Origin: Litorivicinus sp.
Lineage (GTDB): Bacteria; Pseudomonadota; Gammaproteobacteria; Pseudomonadales; Litorivicinaceae
Length of the DNA: 64,000 nt
Direction of reading: 5' to 3'
Assembly: GCA_028339155.1 (NCBI GenBank)
Contig: JAOLBK010000001.1
Span: forward strand, 186,001-250,000
This document shows positions 57,374 to 64,000 of this stretch, in pieces. The translations under genes and the position numbers were made by a program. The notes beneath the pieces are model-generated. The model made no database searches and was not told the DNA's origin. It saw only the letters and a program-made list of their open reading frames with translations. Positions within the stretch are counted from its first letter, which is position 1, and the number at the start of each line of letters is the position of its first letter.

Positions 57374-57948
57374 TGCAGGCAAAGCCAACAACTAATCGTC
57401 TCGTAATACGGCTTTTGGCGGGAGCCGTATTTATGTTTGGTTTTTGTTTCGCACTCGTCCCTCTCTACGATGTTTTCTGTGATATCACAGGCCTCAATGG
57501 AAAGAATTTCAATCGAGGGCCTGCTGCCGATACTCGTGTGGACAGTTCTCGCACAGTCAAAATCCAATTTGTGACAGTCAACCCGTCCGACATGCCCTGG
57601 GAATTTCGGCCGACGGTGCGTGATCTTCGCGTATTTCCAGGTGAAGACAAGGTGACTTCTTTTTATGCGGCTAATCCCACCGGCAATTGGATGGTAGCGC
57701 AGGCCGTGCCCTCCGTTACGCCGTTTGAAGCCGCACCATACCTTAATAAAATAAATTGTTTTTGTTTCGATCGGCAACCTCTCGAGGCGGGTTCTGATGT
57801 GGAAATGCCGCTCGTTTTTGTAGTGGACCCTGACCTTCCAGAGCATATATCAACGATTACACTGTCGTACGCGTTATACGATATAACGGGCAGCGCGGAA
57901 GTCTCCAAAAACTCTACAAGTGATGACAAAGGACCAGCATCGTTATGA
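57373..57948 (+). CDS. ctaG: Cytochrome c oxidase assembly protein CtaG (Cox11)
   Basis: Copper chaperone that delivers CuB to subunit I. It has 191 residues: one N-terminal membrane helix (about 10-32), the conserved LVPLYDVFCDITGLNGK, then an immunoglobulin-like periplasmic domain. INCFCFDRQPLEAG (about 127) holds the copper-binding CFCF motif, and MPLVFVVDPDLPEH is the following strand. It starts on the last base of the coxA stop (TAATG) and overlaps coxC by 4 nt. Confidence 0.96.
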   Translation: MQAKPTTNRLVIRLLAGAVFMFGFCFALVPLYDVFCDITGLNGKNFNRGPAADTRVDSSRTVKIQFVTVNPSDMPWEFRPTVRDLRVFPGEDKVTSFYAANPTGNWMVAQAVPSVTPFEAAPYLNKINCFCFDRQPLEAGSDVEMPLVFVVDPDLPEHISTITLSYALYDITGSAEVSKNSTSDDKGPASL

Positions 57949-58826
57949 GTAATTCAACCTATTACGTTCCAGAGCAGAGCAAATGGCCAATTCTTGCATC
58001 GATCGCGCTGGGGCTCATGGCATATGGGGCAGCGATGACCTTCAATGCAATGACGGCGGATCGTGAGTCGACCGGACCATTTGTCCTGGGGGGCGGATTT
58101 CTGATCCTTTTTTATGTGATATTCGGTTGGTTTGGCCAGCAAATTGAGGAGGAGGCGCAGGGTCTTCATAATGCCCAATTGGATGGTTCGTATCGTCAAG
58201 GAATGTTGTGGTTCATTTTTTCAGAAGTGATGTTTTTTGCGGCGTTTTTTGGTGCACTTTTTTATGTGAGAGTACTGTCAGTGCCATGGATTGGTGGTGA
58301 GGGAGCAAAAGGCGTTACGAATATGCTTTGGGACGGCTTCGAAGCAACTTGGCCGCTTCTGGTGACACCAGACATGAAACAATTTCCAGGAGCCAAAGGC
58401 GTTATCGATCCATGGCACCTCCCTTTGCTGAATACAGCTCTATTGATCACCTCCAGCGTCACGGTCACGTTCGCGCATCATGCATTGAAAGATAACAAGC
58501 GGAAAGCCCTTGAATTCTGGATGGCACTGACCATCATTTTAGCCGCAGTATTCTTGTATTTTCAGGCAACTGAGTATCATGAGGCATACGCGGAGCTTGG
58601 CCTAACATTGGAGTCAGGTATTTATGGCGCTACATTTTTCATGCTGACTGGTTTTCATGGGTTTCATGTATTGTTGGGTACGGTCATGCTATTTACTATG
58701 CTGATTCGTTGTTTTGATGGTCATTTTACTCCAGGGAATCATTTTGCATTTGAGGCTGTGTGTTGGTATTGGCACTTCGTTGATGTAGTTTGGGTTGGGC
58801 TCTTTTTGTTCGTTTATATTCTCTAG
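57945..58826 (+). CDS. coxC: Cytochrome c oxidase subunit III
   Basis: Third core subunit of 293 residues and seven helices. YYVPEQSKWPILASIALGLM at the start, RQGMLWFIFSEVMFFAAFFGALFY (about 85), LLITSSVTVTFAHHALK, and the C-terminal FHGFHVLLGTVML and FEAVCWYWHFVDVVWVGLF are classic. It overlaps ctaG by 4 nt. Its end overlaps the DUF2909 gene on the other strand by 4 bp. Confidence 0.97.
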   Translation: MSNSTYYVPEQSKWPILASIALGLMAYGAAMTFNAMTADRESTGPFVLGGGFLILFYVIFGWFGQQIEEEAQGLHNAQLDGSYRQGMLWFIFSEVMFFAAFFGALFYVRVLSVPWIGGEGAKGVTNMLWDGFEATWPLLVTPDMKQFPGAKGVIDPWHLPLLNTALLITSSVTVTFAHHALKDNKRKALEFWMALTIILAAVFLYFQATEYHEAYAELGLTLESGIYGATFFMLTGFHGFHVLLGTVMLFTMLIRCFDGHFTPGNHFAFEAVCWYWHFVDVVWVGLFLFVYIL

Positions 58827-59029
58827 CCACTTATCCCATGAGGTTCTAAGAGTCCGGTTGCGACGCCAATCACAATTAAAGCCACAAGAGTGGCTGCTAA
58901 TCCTACGCGCCATGACAGTGCGGTAACAATGCGCTTAGAGCCGTCTCGATCCTTCATTAGAAAGTAAAGCCCGGAAAACAGTGCGACGACCACAGCGAGA
59001 AATAATAAAACAATTAATATTTTGAACAT
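58823..59029 (-). CDS. DUF2909 twin-transmembrane protein
   Basis: Protein of 68 residues with two hydrophobic helices around the basic loop MKDRDGSKRIVTALSWRVG. The pattern FSGLYFLMKDRDGS is typical of DUF2909. I choose ATG 59029 (MFKILIVLL). The longer frame begins with a TTG at 59071, inside the surf1 start region. Genes of this family regularly sit, inverted, between coxC and surf1 in pseudomonads. No function is known. Confidence 0.85.
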   Translation of the reverse strand: MFKILIVLLFLAVVVALFSGLYFLMKDRDGSKRIVTALSWRVGLAATLVALIVIGVATGLLEPHGISG

Positions 59030-59070
59030 AACTATGTATTTCTTTAAAGGATGAGGCATAGGAGACCACA

Positions 59071-59751
59071 ATGCGTGTCACAAATAAATGGTGGTTTTTA
59101 ATTGTAGTGATACCAGTCATCGCTTTGTGTGTGCAGGCTGGTCTTTGGCAGCTTGATAGAGCGAATCAGAAAAAAATATTAATTTCGACATTAGACGTGA
59201 GCGGTCGGATCTTAACACGTGCATCTGATCTAATTATTGAGCGTAGCGACATGAAAGCGCATCGAGTAACTTTCCCTGTTAGGCGAACGGATGAACCTCT
59301 TCTGTTTTTAGATAACCGAGTGAGTGATCGAGTGGTTGGGTACGACGTAGTCGGTTCGGTTAAGACCATCGAGGGTTCTATGAAGCTTTGGATAAATTTT
59401 GGTTGGGTACCCGGCCTTTCTTCCAGGGCGGAGCTTCCGTCGATTGACTTACCGATGGACTTTGTTCTGAGGGGTCAGTGGGTACCGTTGACTGATGGGT
59501 ATCAAATGGGAGAGCCTGGCAAAGAATCAATCGGTGCTCATGTCCGGGTGCAATCACTTAAGGGGCTATTGGAGCAGAACGCAGTTGAAGGATTTTTTTT
59601 AGCGGAGGGTGTTTTAGCGCGCGATGCAACAGGGCCAATGCCTAGAAGTGGTCCAGAGATGCATTATGGGTATGCGTTGCAATGGTTTTTGATGGCCGTG
59701 GTATTAAGCGGACTTACAGGATGGATGGTTCGAAGAGGATTTGAAGCATGA
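59071..59751 (+). CDS. SURF1 family cytochrome oxidase assembly protein
   Basis: Protein of 226 residues with one helix at each end (about 6-24 and about 205-222) and a periplasmic domain between. The landmarks are AGLWQLDRANQKK, LFLDNRVSDRVVGYDV, WINFGWVPGLSSR and GYALQWFLMAVVL. SURF1 proteins help insert heme a into subunit I. It overlaps the next gene by 4 nt. Confidence 0.93.
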   Translation: MRVTNKWWFLIVVIPVIALCVQAGLWQLDRANQKKILISTLDVSGRILTRASDLIIERSDMKAHRVTFPVRRTDEPLLFLDNRVSDRVVGYDVVGSVKTIEGSMKLWINFGWVPGLSSRAELPSIDLPMDFVLRGQWVPLTDGYQMGEPGKESIGAHVRVQSLKGLLEQNAVEGFFLAEGVLARDATGPMPRSGPEMHYGYALQWFLMAVVLSGLTGWMVRRGFEA

Positions 59752-60200
59752 GTAACCGAATGACATTTTGGGCTATTTGGTTGATGGCACTCATACCTAT
59801 TGTTGGAGCATTTATCATGTATTTCGGTGATGTTGGTATTCCTGAGGGGCGCACACATCATGGGGAATTGGTGGTGCGAGGCACTCAGGCGTCTGATCTG
59901 GGATTTCCTGATAGGCTGGTTGAGAAACCTGTGTGGCAGGTCATACTTGTAAGCAGTTCTGATTGCTCGTCTTGTGAATTATTTGACTCAGGGCTTGATA
60001 GTTTTCACACAGCAGTGGGCCGCGAGCGGGACAGGGTGGCTGTGTTGCAAGTTGACTTAGCTACGACCACCACCCTGGAATCAGCAATCTGGATTATTGA
60101 TCCACTCGGTAATGTGGTGTTGAAGTTTGAGCCTTCAATTAATCCCACGTTAATCTTAAGAGACTTAAAAAAATTACTAAAACTTTCGAAGGTTGGATAA
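59748..60200 (+). CDS. Membrane-anchored CxxC protein of the cox cluster
   Basis: Unassigned protein of 150 residues between surf1 and ctaA. It has one N-terminal membrane helix (about 7-26) followed by an extracytoplasmic domain that appears thioredoxin-like. A VILVSSSDCSSCELFDSGL stretch contains a CxxC (about residues 73-76), and IIDPLGNVVLKFEP resembles the strand before the cis-Pro region of SCO/thioredoxin folds. A small protein at this place occurs in Pseudomonas cox clusters. A redox or copper-handling role is inferred from the context and the CxxC. Confidence 0.75.
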   Translation: MSNRMTFWAIWLMALIPIVGAFIMYFGDVGIPEGRTHHGELVVRGTQASDLGFPDRLVEKPVWQVILVSSSDCSSCELFDSGLDSFHTAVGRERDRVAVLQVDLATTTTLESAIWIIDPLGNVVLKFEPSINPTLILRDLKKLLKLSKVG

Positions 60201-61222
60201 TGGTAAATCAATTTCCTTTAAAGCTTGTCACGTTTACTTGTATCTTGGTCGTTGCTGTGATCTGGATGGGCGGATTTACCCGAATCACTGATTCGGGTCT
60301 TGGTTGTCCTGATTGGCCAGGATGTTTCGGTGAAATGGTCATGCCGACCGATGCGGGGCGACTTGCTTACCTTCAAGAAAGATATCCGGACATCCATGTG
60401 GCTGCACATAAAGGATGGATCGAAATGATTCATCGATATATTGCGACCTTTCTTGGTTTCTTGATTTTAATTGTGGCTGCGATTGGGGTGCAACGTCGGT
60501 CGCTGCCCGGATACCCGACATTACTGTCGGTCATGTTGCTTGGTCTTGTCTCACTGCAAGGAGCCTTTGGGATGTGGACGGTAACGTTGAAGCTATTGCC
60601 GAAAATCGTGACTGCACACTTGCTTGGCGGGTTAATCATTTTCTCAGTGCTTTTATTTCTCCGTAATAGACTTCAGCGCTTTTTTGATGGTGATCTGGCC
60701 CAGCGAAAGATGCGGCCGGTGGTGCTTGTTGGAGTGGCCCTGTTGTTCATCCAAATTGTGTTAGGCGGCTGGGTCAGTTCTAACTATGCTGGATGGGCTT
60801 GTCCTGGGGTTTGGAGTTGTGCCCCTGGTGCTGAAATTCAGTACGACTTTCGAGAGGGTTTTGATATTTTCATGGCAGTAGGGCCTAATTATGAGGGTGG
60901 ATCTCTCCATTTAGAAGCGCGGGCAGCAATTCAAATGGTGCATCGAGTTGCGGCACTGATTTTAGTGCTTTATTGGGTATGGATGTTGTTGCAATTGGCG
61001 CGGGATAGCTTGGTTAGACGTGGTCAGGTTATTCATTTTACAGGGCTTTTGGTCGTGCAAGTTCTGTTCGGATTCGCAAATGTCGTATACGCTGTGCCGG
61101 ATAGTCTCGCTTTTATCCACCATGTTCTTGCAGTTCTACTCTTGTATTCTGCTTGGTCGATTGCATTTTCGACATCTTCTTTGGTAAATGAGGTCGTTTA
61201 TGGCGGTATTGAGCGCAAATAA
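60200..61222 (+). CDS. ctaA: Heme A synthase CtaA (Cox15)
   Basis: Integral membrane enzyme of 340 residues and eight helices that oxidises heme O to heme A. ITDSGLGCPDWPGCFGEMVMP (about 30) contains the first cysteine pair, HKGWIEMIHRYIATFLG (about 71) has heme-ligand His, and the second-half equivalents are NYAGWACPGVWSCAPG (about 195) and QMVHRVAALILVL, with a last His in FIHHVLAVLLLY. It starts on the last base of the previous stop and overlaps ctaB. Confidence 0.95.
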   Translation: MVNQFPLKLVTFTCILVVAVIWMGGFTRITDSGLGCPDWPGCFGEMVMPTDAGRLAYLQERYPDIHVAAHKGWIEMIHRYIATFLGFLILIVAAIGVQRRSLPGYPTLLSVMLLGLVSLQGAFGMWTVTLKLLPKIVTAHLLGGLIIFSVLLFLRNRLQRFFDGDLAQRKMRPVVLVGVALLFIQIVLGGWVSSNYAGWACPGVWSCAPGAEIQYDFREGFDIFMAVGPNYEGGSLHLEARAAIQMVHRVAALILVLYWVWMLLQLARDSLVRRGQVIHFTGLLVVQVLFGFANVVYAVPDSLAFIHHVLAVLLLYSAWSIAFSTSSLVNEVVYGGIERK

Positions 61223-62099
61223 GTCTCGGATACCGACGTCGGCTTGGCGTGATTATCTGATATTAACTAAGCCGAAAGTTGTTGCGGTTATGATTCTGAC
61301 CTCAATTGTCGGAATGCTACTTGCTCGACCTGTGTTACCAAGTCTTGATCTTTTTATTTTGGCTAACTTGGGTATTGGATTGGCTGCTTCAGCTGCTGCG
61401 GTTATTAATCATGTTGTCGACCGAAGGATTGATGCTGTTATGAACCGGACAAAACACCGTCCGGTATCGGTTGGCACGGTGTCACCTGCCAGCGCACTGG
61501 TCTTCGCTTTTTTGCTGGGCAGCAGCGGACTGTCTCTTTTGGTGATTATTGCGAACCCACTTACGGCCTGGCTTACATTTGCGTCAATTATTGGCTATGC
61601 AGTTATTTATACTCTTTATTTAAAACGAGCCACTCCCCAGAACATTGTTATCGGTGGGATTGCTGGAGCGGCCCCTCCGTTACTTGGTTGGGTGTCTGTG
61701 ACCGGGTCCGTTGATCCGGGTGCGCTATTACTTGTGGCTATTATTTTTGCTTGGACGCCACCTCATTTCTGGGCGCTTTGTATTGCTAAGAAAGAGGAGT
61801 ACGCCAAAGCCGAAATTCCTATGCTGCCGGTAACGCACGGGGAGGAATACACTCGACTTCAGATGTTCCTCTATTCCATCTTGATGGTATTGGTAACGAT
61901 TTTGCCTTACTTAGGTGGGATGAGTGGACTGTTTTACCTTGTCGGAGTGACGTTGATTAACATACGTTTTTTGATGCTATTAAAGCGACACTGGGACACA
62001 GAGTCAGCGGCAGATGCAATGACGCTTTTTTGGTATTCTATTCGTTATATAATGTGGTTGTTTTTGATTTTGTTGGTGGATCATTTCGCTGTAGTGTGA
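61200..62099 (+). CDS. ctaB: Protoheme IX farnesyltransferase CtaB (CyoE, heme O synthase)
   Basis: UbiA-family prenyltransferase of 299 residues that makes heme O from heme B. The first catalytic motif NHVVDRRIDAVMNRTKHRPV, the second region YTLYLKRATPQNIVIGGIAGAAPPLLGW, and FAWTPPHFWALCIAKKEEYAKAEIPMLP are all diagnostic. I choose ATG 61200 because GAGG lies 6 nt upstream. ATG 61188 would add four residues. It ends the cox transcription unit, and no sco gene follows. Confidence 0.95.
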   Translation: MAVLSANKSRIPTSAWRDYLILTKPKVVAVMILTSIVGMLLARPVLPSLDLFILANLGIGLAASAAAVINHVVDRRIDAVMNRTKHRPVSVGTVSPASALVFAFLLGSSGLSLLVIIANPLTAWLTFASIIGYAVIYTLYLKRATPQNIVIGGIAGAAPPLLGWVSVTGSVDPGALLLVAIIFAWTPPHFWALCIAKKEEYAKAEIPMLPVTHGEEYTRLQMFLYSILMVLVTILPYLGGMSGLFYLVGVTLINIRFLMLLKRHWDTESAADAMTLFWYSIRYIMWLFLILLVDHFAVV

Positions 62100-62125
62100 T
62101 CGGTTGATTCGGTTTCATTACTTAT

Positions 62126-62470
62126 TTATTGGGTCGCCAACTGACCCCAGTAGCTTGCATGTAGAACAACCATTCCAAGTGCCAAAGTGTCAATGGTCCG
62201 CTTGTATTTCAAAAATAGTGAGATGGCCACTACGGCAGCTATCCAGCGCGGATCAATGGCTACCATGCCAAATTCTTTAATCAAGCCAATTTCACCTTTG
62301 AAAATCCCCGGTACTACCAGTGCGCAGAGTACGGCCGGTGGTGCAAATTCAAGTGCATCCCTGAACCATTGAGGCAGTTGAATATACTTAGACCCTTCGA
62401 TAAACGATCCTTTCAAAATAAGAGTTACGAATGCAGCGCTTATAATCGTTAAGAAGAAAGTTTCATTCAT
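62126..62470 (-). CDS. azlD: AzlD family branched-chain amino acid export subunit
   Basis: Small membrane protein of 114 residues with about four helices (MNETFFLTIISAAFVTLILKG, APPAVLCALVVPGIF, DPRWIAAVVAISLFLKYK). It pairs with AzlC as a LIV-E-type exporter. ATG 62470 overlaps the azlC stop by 4 nt, so the longer frame to 62563 is not the start. The gene is convergent with ctaB, 26 bp apart. Confidence 0.9.
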   Translation of the reverse strand: MNETFFLTIISAAFVTLILKGSFIEGSKYIQLPQWFRDALEFAPPAVLCALVVPGIFKGEIGLIKEFGMVAIDPRWIAAVVAISLFLKYKRTIDTLALGMVVLHASYWGQLATQ

Positions 62471-63171
62471 GAATGAAACCGTTTGACTAAAATTCCCGAG
62501 ATGATTCCGGCTATACCACCACCAATGAGACCCAAGTTCATCGGAGCATCGAGAGCCAACCATGAGACGGTTGTGCCGACAACAGCGGCAACGCGGTGAG
62601 CTCCGGACTTCAGAGTTCCCAGTGCTAGAGCTAAAAATGTTAGGGGGATCATGAAGTCAAGGGACCAGTAAATGGGTACGATTTGGCCCATTAAGGCTCC
62701 GGTAAGAGTGCAAGCCTGCCACAAAATCCATAGTAAAATGGTCCCGCCTGCATAATAGGCGATTCGTTCTGATAACTGCCAACTGTGTAGGGGATAGTCT
62801 CGCTGACACACTGCATAGATTTGGTCAGTAAGTCCGTAGCTGGCCAATAGTCTAGTGGCTCTTGGTGCGGCTGAGAGATAAGGCGCCATAGATGCGCTAT
62901 AAAGTACATAGCGTAGATTGATGGCCATCACAGTCACGAGAATTACCCAAATGGACGATTCTTGCCCGAGTAGCTGGTATGCGGCAAGTTGTGAGGCGCC
63001 TGCGAACATGAATAATGATCCAAGAGATGCATCGATCCAGCTGTATCCTAGGGTTATTGGTGTTAAGCCGGCAATCAATCCGAACGGAATTATACCGGGA
63101 AGAAACGGTGTTATCGCGTGCATACCGAGAAGTAAGCATCTACGGAGGTTAACTGGTGGGTGATCATGCAT
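62467..63171 (-). CDS. azlC: AzlC family branched-chain amino acid export permease
   Basis: Large subunit of 234 residues. FLPGIIPFGLIAGL near the N-terminus, SLFMFAGASQLAAYQLLGQ (about 53), INLRYVLYSASMAPYLS (about 84) and TDQIYAVC (about 115) are the AzlC motifs. ATG 63171 is the probable start. A TTG at 63177 would add two residues. Export of leucine, isoleucine and valine analogues is known for the family, and the valine-type catabolic genes at 45-47 kb are not linked to it. Confidence 0.92.
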   Translation of the reverse strand: MHDHPPVNLRRCLLLGMHAITPFLPGIIPFGLIAGLTPITLGYSWIDASLGSLFMFAGASQLAAYQLLGQESSIWVILVTVMAINLRYVLYSASMAPYLSAAPRATRLLASYGLTDQIYAVCQRDYPLHSWQLSERIAYYAGGTILLWILWQACTLTGALMGQIVPIYWSLDFMIPLTFLALALGTLKSGAHRVAAVVGTTVSWLALDAPMNLGLIGGGIAGIISGILVKRFHS

Positions 63172-63545
63172 TTTCAAAATCTTACAGTAGCTGTTACTGA
63201 ATGCGCCAACATTTGATTATAGCCGACGTATTAGAAATTCATGGCTCGTGCGGATAATCGTGAGCACTTTTTTATAAATTTCTTTTCAAGAATTTTTTAA
63301 TGCTAGACATATTTTTTCGTCGTTTGGCCAACTTTATTTAACCTATGCAAATCGTTTATTTACGATTTTATCGGCTTAATTGTTTAGCGAGTTCATAATT
63401 TCTATCTACTTGAGACATTCTGTTTCGAAAGGCAGTGTTGATATGCAGATAGTCTGGATCGCAGTGAATACATGGAACAATGCCTGTGACTCTTATTTTA
63501 TAGGGGCCACAATGGATTATCAGAGCCAAGAGAGCTCTCATTCTT
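63172..63545. other. Intergenic region upstream of azlC
   Basis: AT-rich gap of about 370 bp. An AAATCGT / ACGATTT inverted repeat lies near 63348-63366, and a perfect GAGAGCTCTC palindrome near 63532-63541 could be part of the end of the following minus-strand gene. A plus-strand frame at 63380-63595 has no recognisable composition of a protein. Confidence 0.5.
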
Positions 63546-63746
63546 TTAGGGGCTGGCTATCAGGTCGAACAATGCTTTCAGGACAAAAATGGTGAAAACT
63601 AGAATTAGTATGCCAACCAATAAGCGGAGCTCAAATTTTATATTTCCGGATCGTCTTGTTACGTCGAAAACTATAAAAAATATATAAGCGAATGAGCTCA
63701 GCACGCATAGTAGTGCGATGATTGCCTCAAATTCGATATTGGTCAT
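63546..63746 (-). CDS. Small two-helix membrane protein of unknown function
   Basis: A 66-residue frame with two hydrophobic stretches (IEFEAIIALLCVLSSFAYIF and LRLLVGILILVFTIFVLKAL) separated by a charged loop (DVTRRSGNIKFE). ATG 63746 has GGAGG 8 nt upstream, a good sign of real translation. I do not recognise the family. Confidence 0.6.
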   Translation of the reverse strand: MTNIEFEAIIALLCVLSSFAYIFFIVFDVTRRSGNIKFELRLLVGILILVFTIFVLKALFDLIASP

Positions 63747-63809
63747 AATGGATGCCTCCACGACCATTTGGCATATTTGACTGTAGTGATTGTGAATCCT
63801 TGAATCACA

Positions 63810-64000
63810 TTATTTGGAATTCTTCTTCAAAAGACCTCGGTTTGGACGTTCGGGACCGAGCAATATAGCCAGCCAGTAATAGCGAGGAGACTCTTCAAAC
63901 GCCAATTTTGCTGTCATAGTTAATGGAATGGCTAACAGAATACCCACAATTCCGAGAAGCCAGCCCCAGAAAATTAACGACAAAAAAACCACCATTGGAG
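63810..64000 (-). CDS. AI-2E family transporter, C-terminal end (cut by window)
   Basis: The frame is open to the last base of the window, so only about 63 residues are visible. PMVVFLSLIFWGWLLGIVGI followed by LLAIPLTMTAKLAFE is the conserved last helix pair of AI-2E/PerM permeases, and a polar tail follows. The substrate of these proteins is generally unknown despite the name. Confidence 0.85.
   Translation of the reverse strand, partial: PMVVFLSLIFWGWLLGIVGILLAIPLTMTAKLAFEESPRYYWLAILLGPERPNRGLLKKNSK

Noticed and set aside
57370-57846. 158-codon frame antisense to ctaG
   Set aside because: It lies wholly opposite the conserved ctaG gene and reads as a shadow of it.
63380-63595. 71-codon plus-strand frame upstream of the small membrane protein
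   Set aside because: It overlaps the end of the better-supported minus-strand gene and shows no protein-family pattern or ribosome site.
1-64000. tRNA, rRNA, riboswitch, prophage, insertion sequence or defence island
   Set aside because: No cloverleaf, rRNA segment, transposase, phage gene or defence gene was recognised. No cobalamin or SAM riboswitch was seen ahead of the met genes, whose leader instead holds a protein-type palindrome.

Overview
The window is a stretch of ordinary chromosome from a gammaproteobacterium of moderate GC content. The evidence for that placement is the gene order. It has a division and cell-wall cluster (ftsW-murG-murC-ddl-ftsQ-ftsA-ftsZ-lpxC-dciA-secA), a Pseudomonas-like set of purN-purM next to DUF2066-hda and of DUF2069-wrbA, and a coxB-coxA-ctaG-coxC-DUF2909-surf1-ctaA-ctaB cluster. 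Genus cannot be fixed by eye. No tRNA, rRNA, insertion sequence, phage, CRISPR array or defence system was found. Coding density is high, and seven convergent gene pairs overlap at their 3' ends.

Layout. 1-8.3 kb: division and murein operon ending in lpxC, which has a TTG start. 8.2-13.7 kb: dciA, divergent from secA-argJ-mutT. 13.6-17.9 kb: yacG-coaE, a DCC-family protein, an asparaginase, an HNH nuclease and an ArgO-like exporter. 17.9-24.2 kb, minus strand: FemAB-like protein, proS, wrbA, DUF2069, plus purM-purN-DUF3108. 24.3-27.2 kb: DUF2066 protein with a 12-bp minisatellite, hda, and recA behind a LexA box. 27.2-31.5 kb: glcDEF (glycolate oxidase) behind two GntR-type palindromes. 31.5-39.4 kb: oxidoreductase, L,D-transpeptidase, MscS channel, csiV-mfd, pdxB. 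39.5-44.9 kb: a translationally coupled ArsR-methyltransferase regulator-metF-metH operon. 45.0-52.1 kb: two valine-catabolism-type genes, recX, alaS, lysC, tcdA. 52.1-54.0 kb: DUF4198 protein divergent from a HupE/UreJ-type membrane protein. 54.3-62.1 kb: aa3-type cytochrome c oxidase with its heme and copper assembly genes. 62.1-64 kb: azlCD, a small membrane protein and the end of an AI-2E-type permease.

The organism looks like an aerobic heterotroph. Glycolate oxidation and branched-chain acyl-CoA breakdown would feed an aa3 terminal oxidase, and methionine is made through a B12-dependent synthase. The most useful non-gene signals are regulatory: the LexA box at recA, the paired TTGGT-N3-ACCAA operators ahead of glcD, and a 22-bp palindrome between the SahR-like regulator and the acyl-CoA hydrolase. 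Two oddities of organisation stand out. The classical recA-recX-alaS block is split by about 20 kb, and Hda carries only a degenerate clamp-binding motif. I did not find a convincing wholly new biological system.
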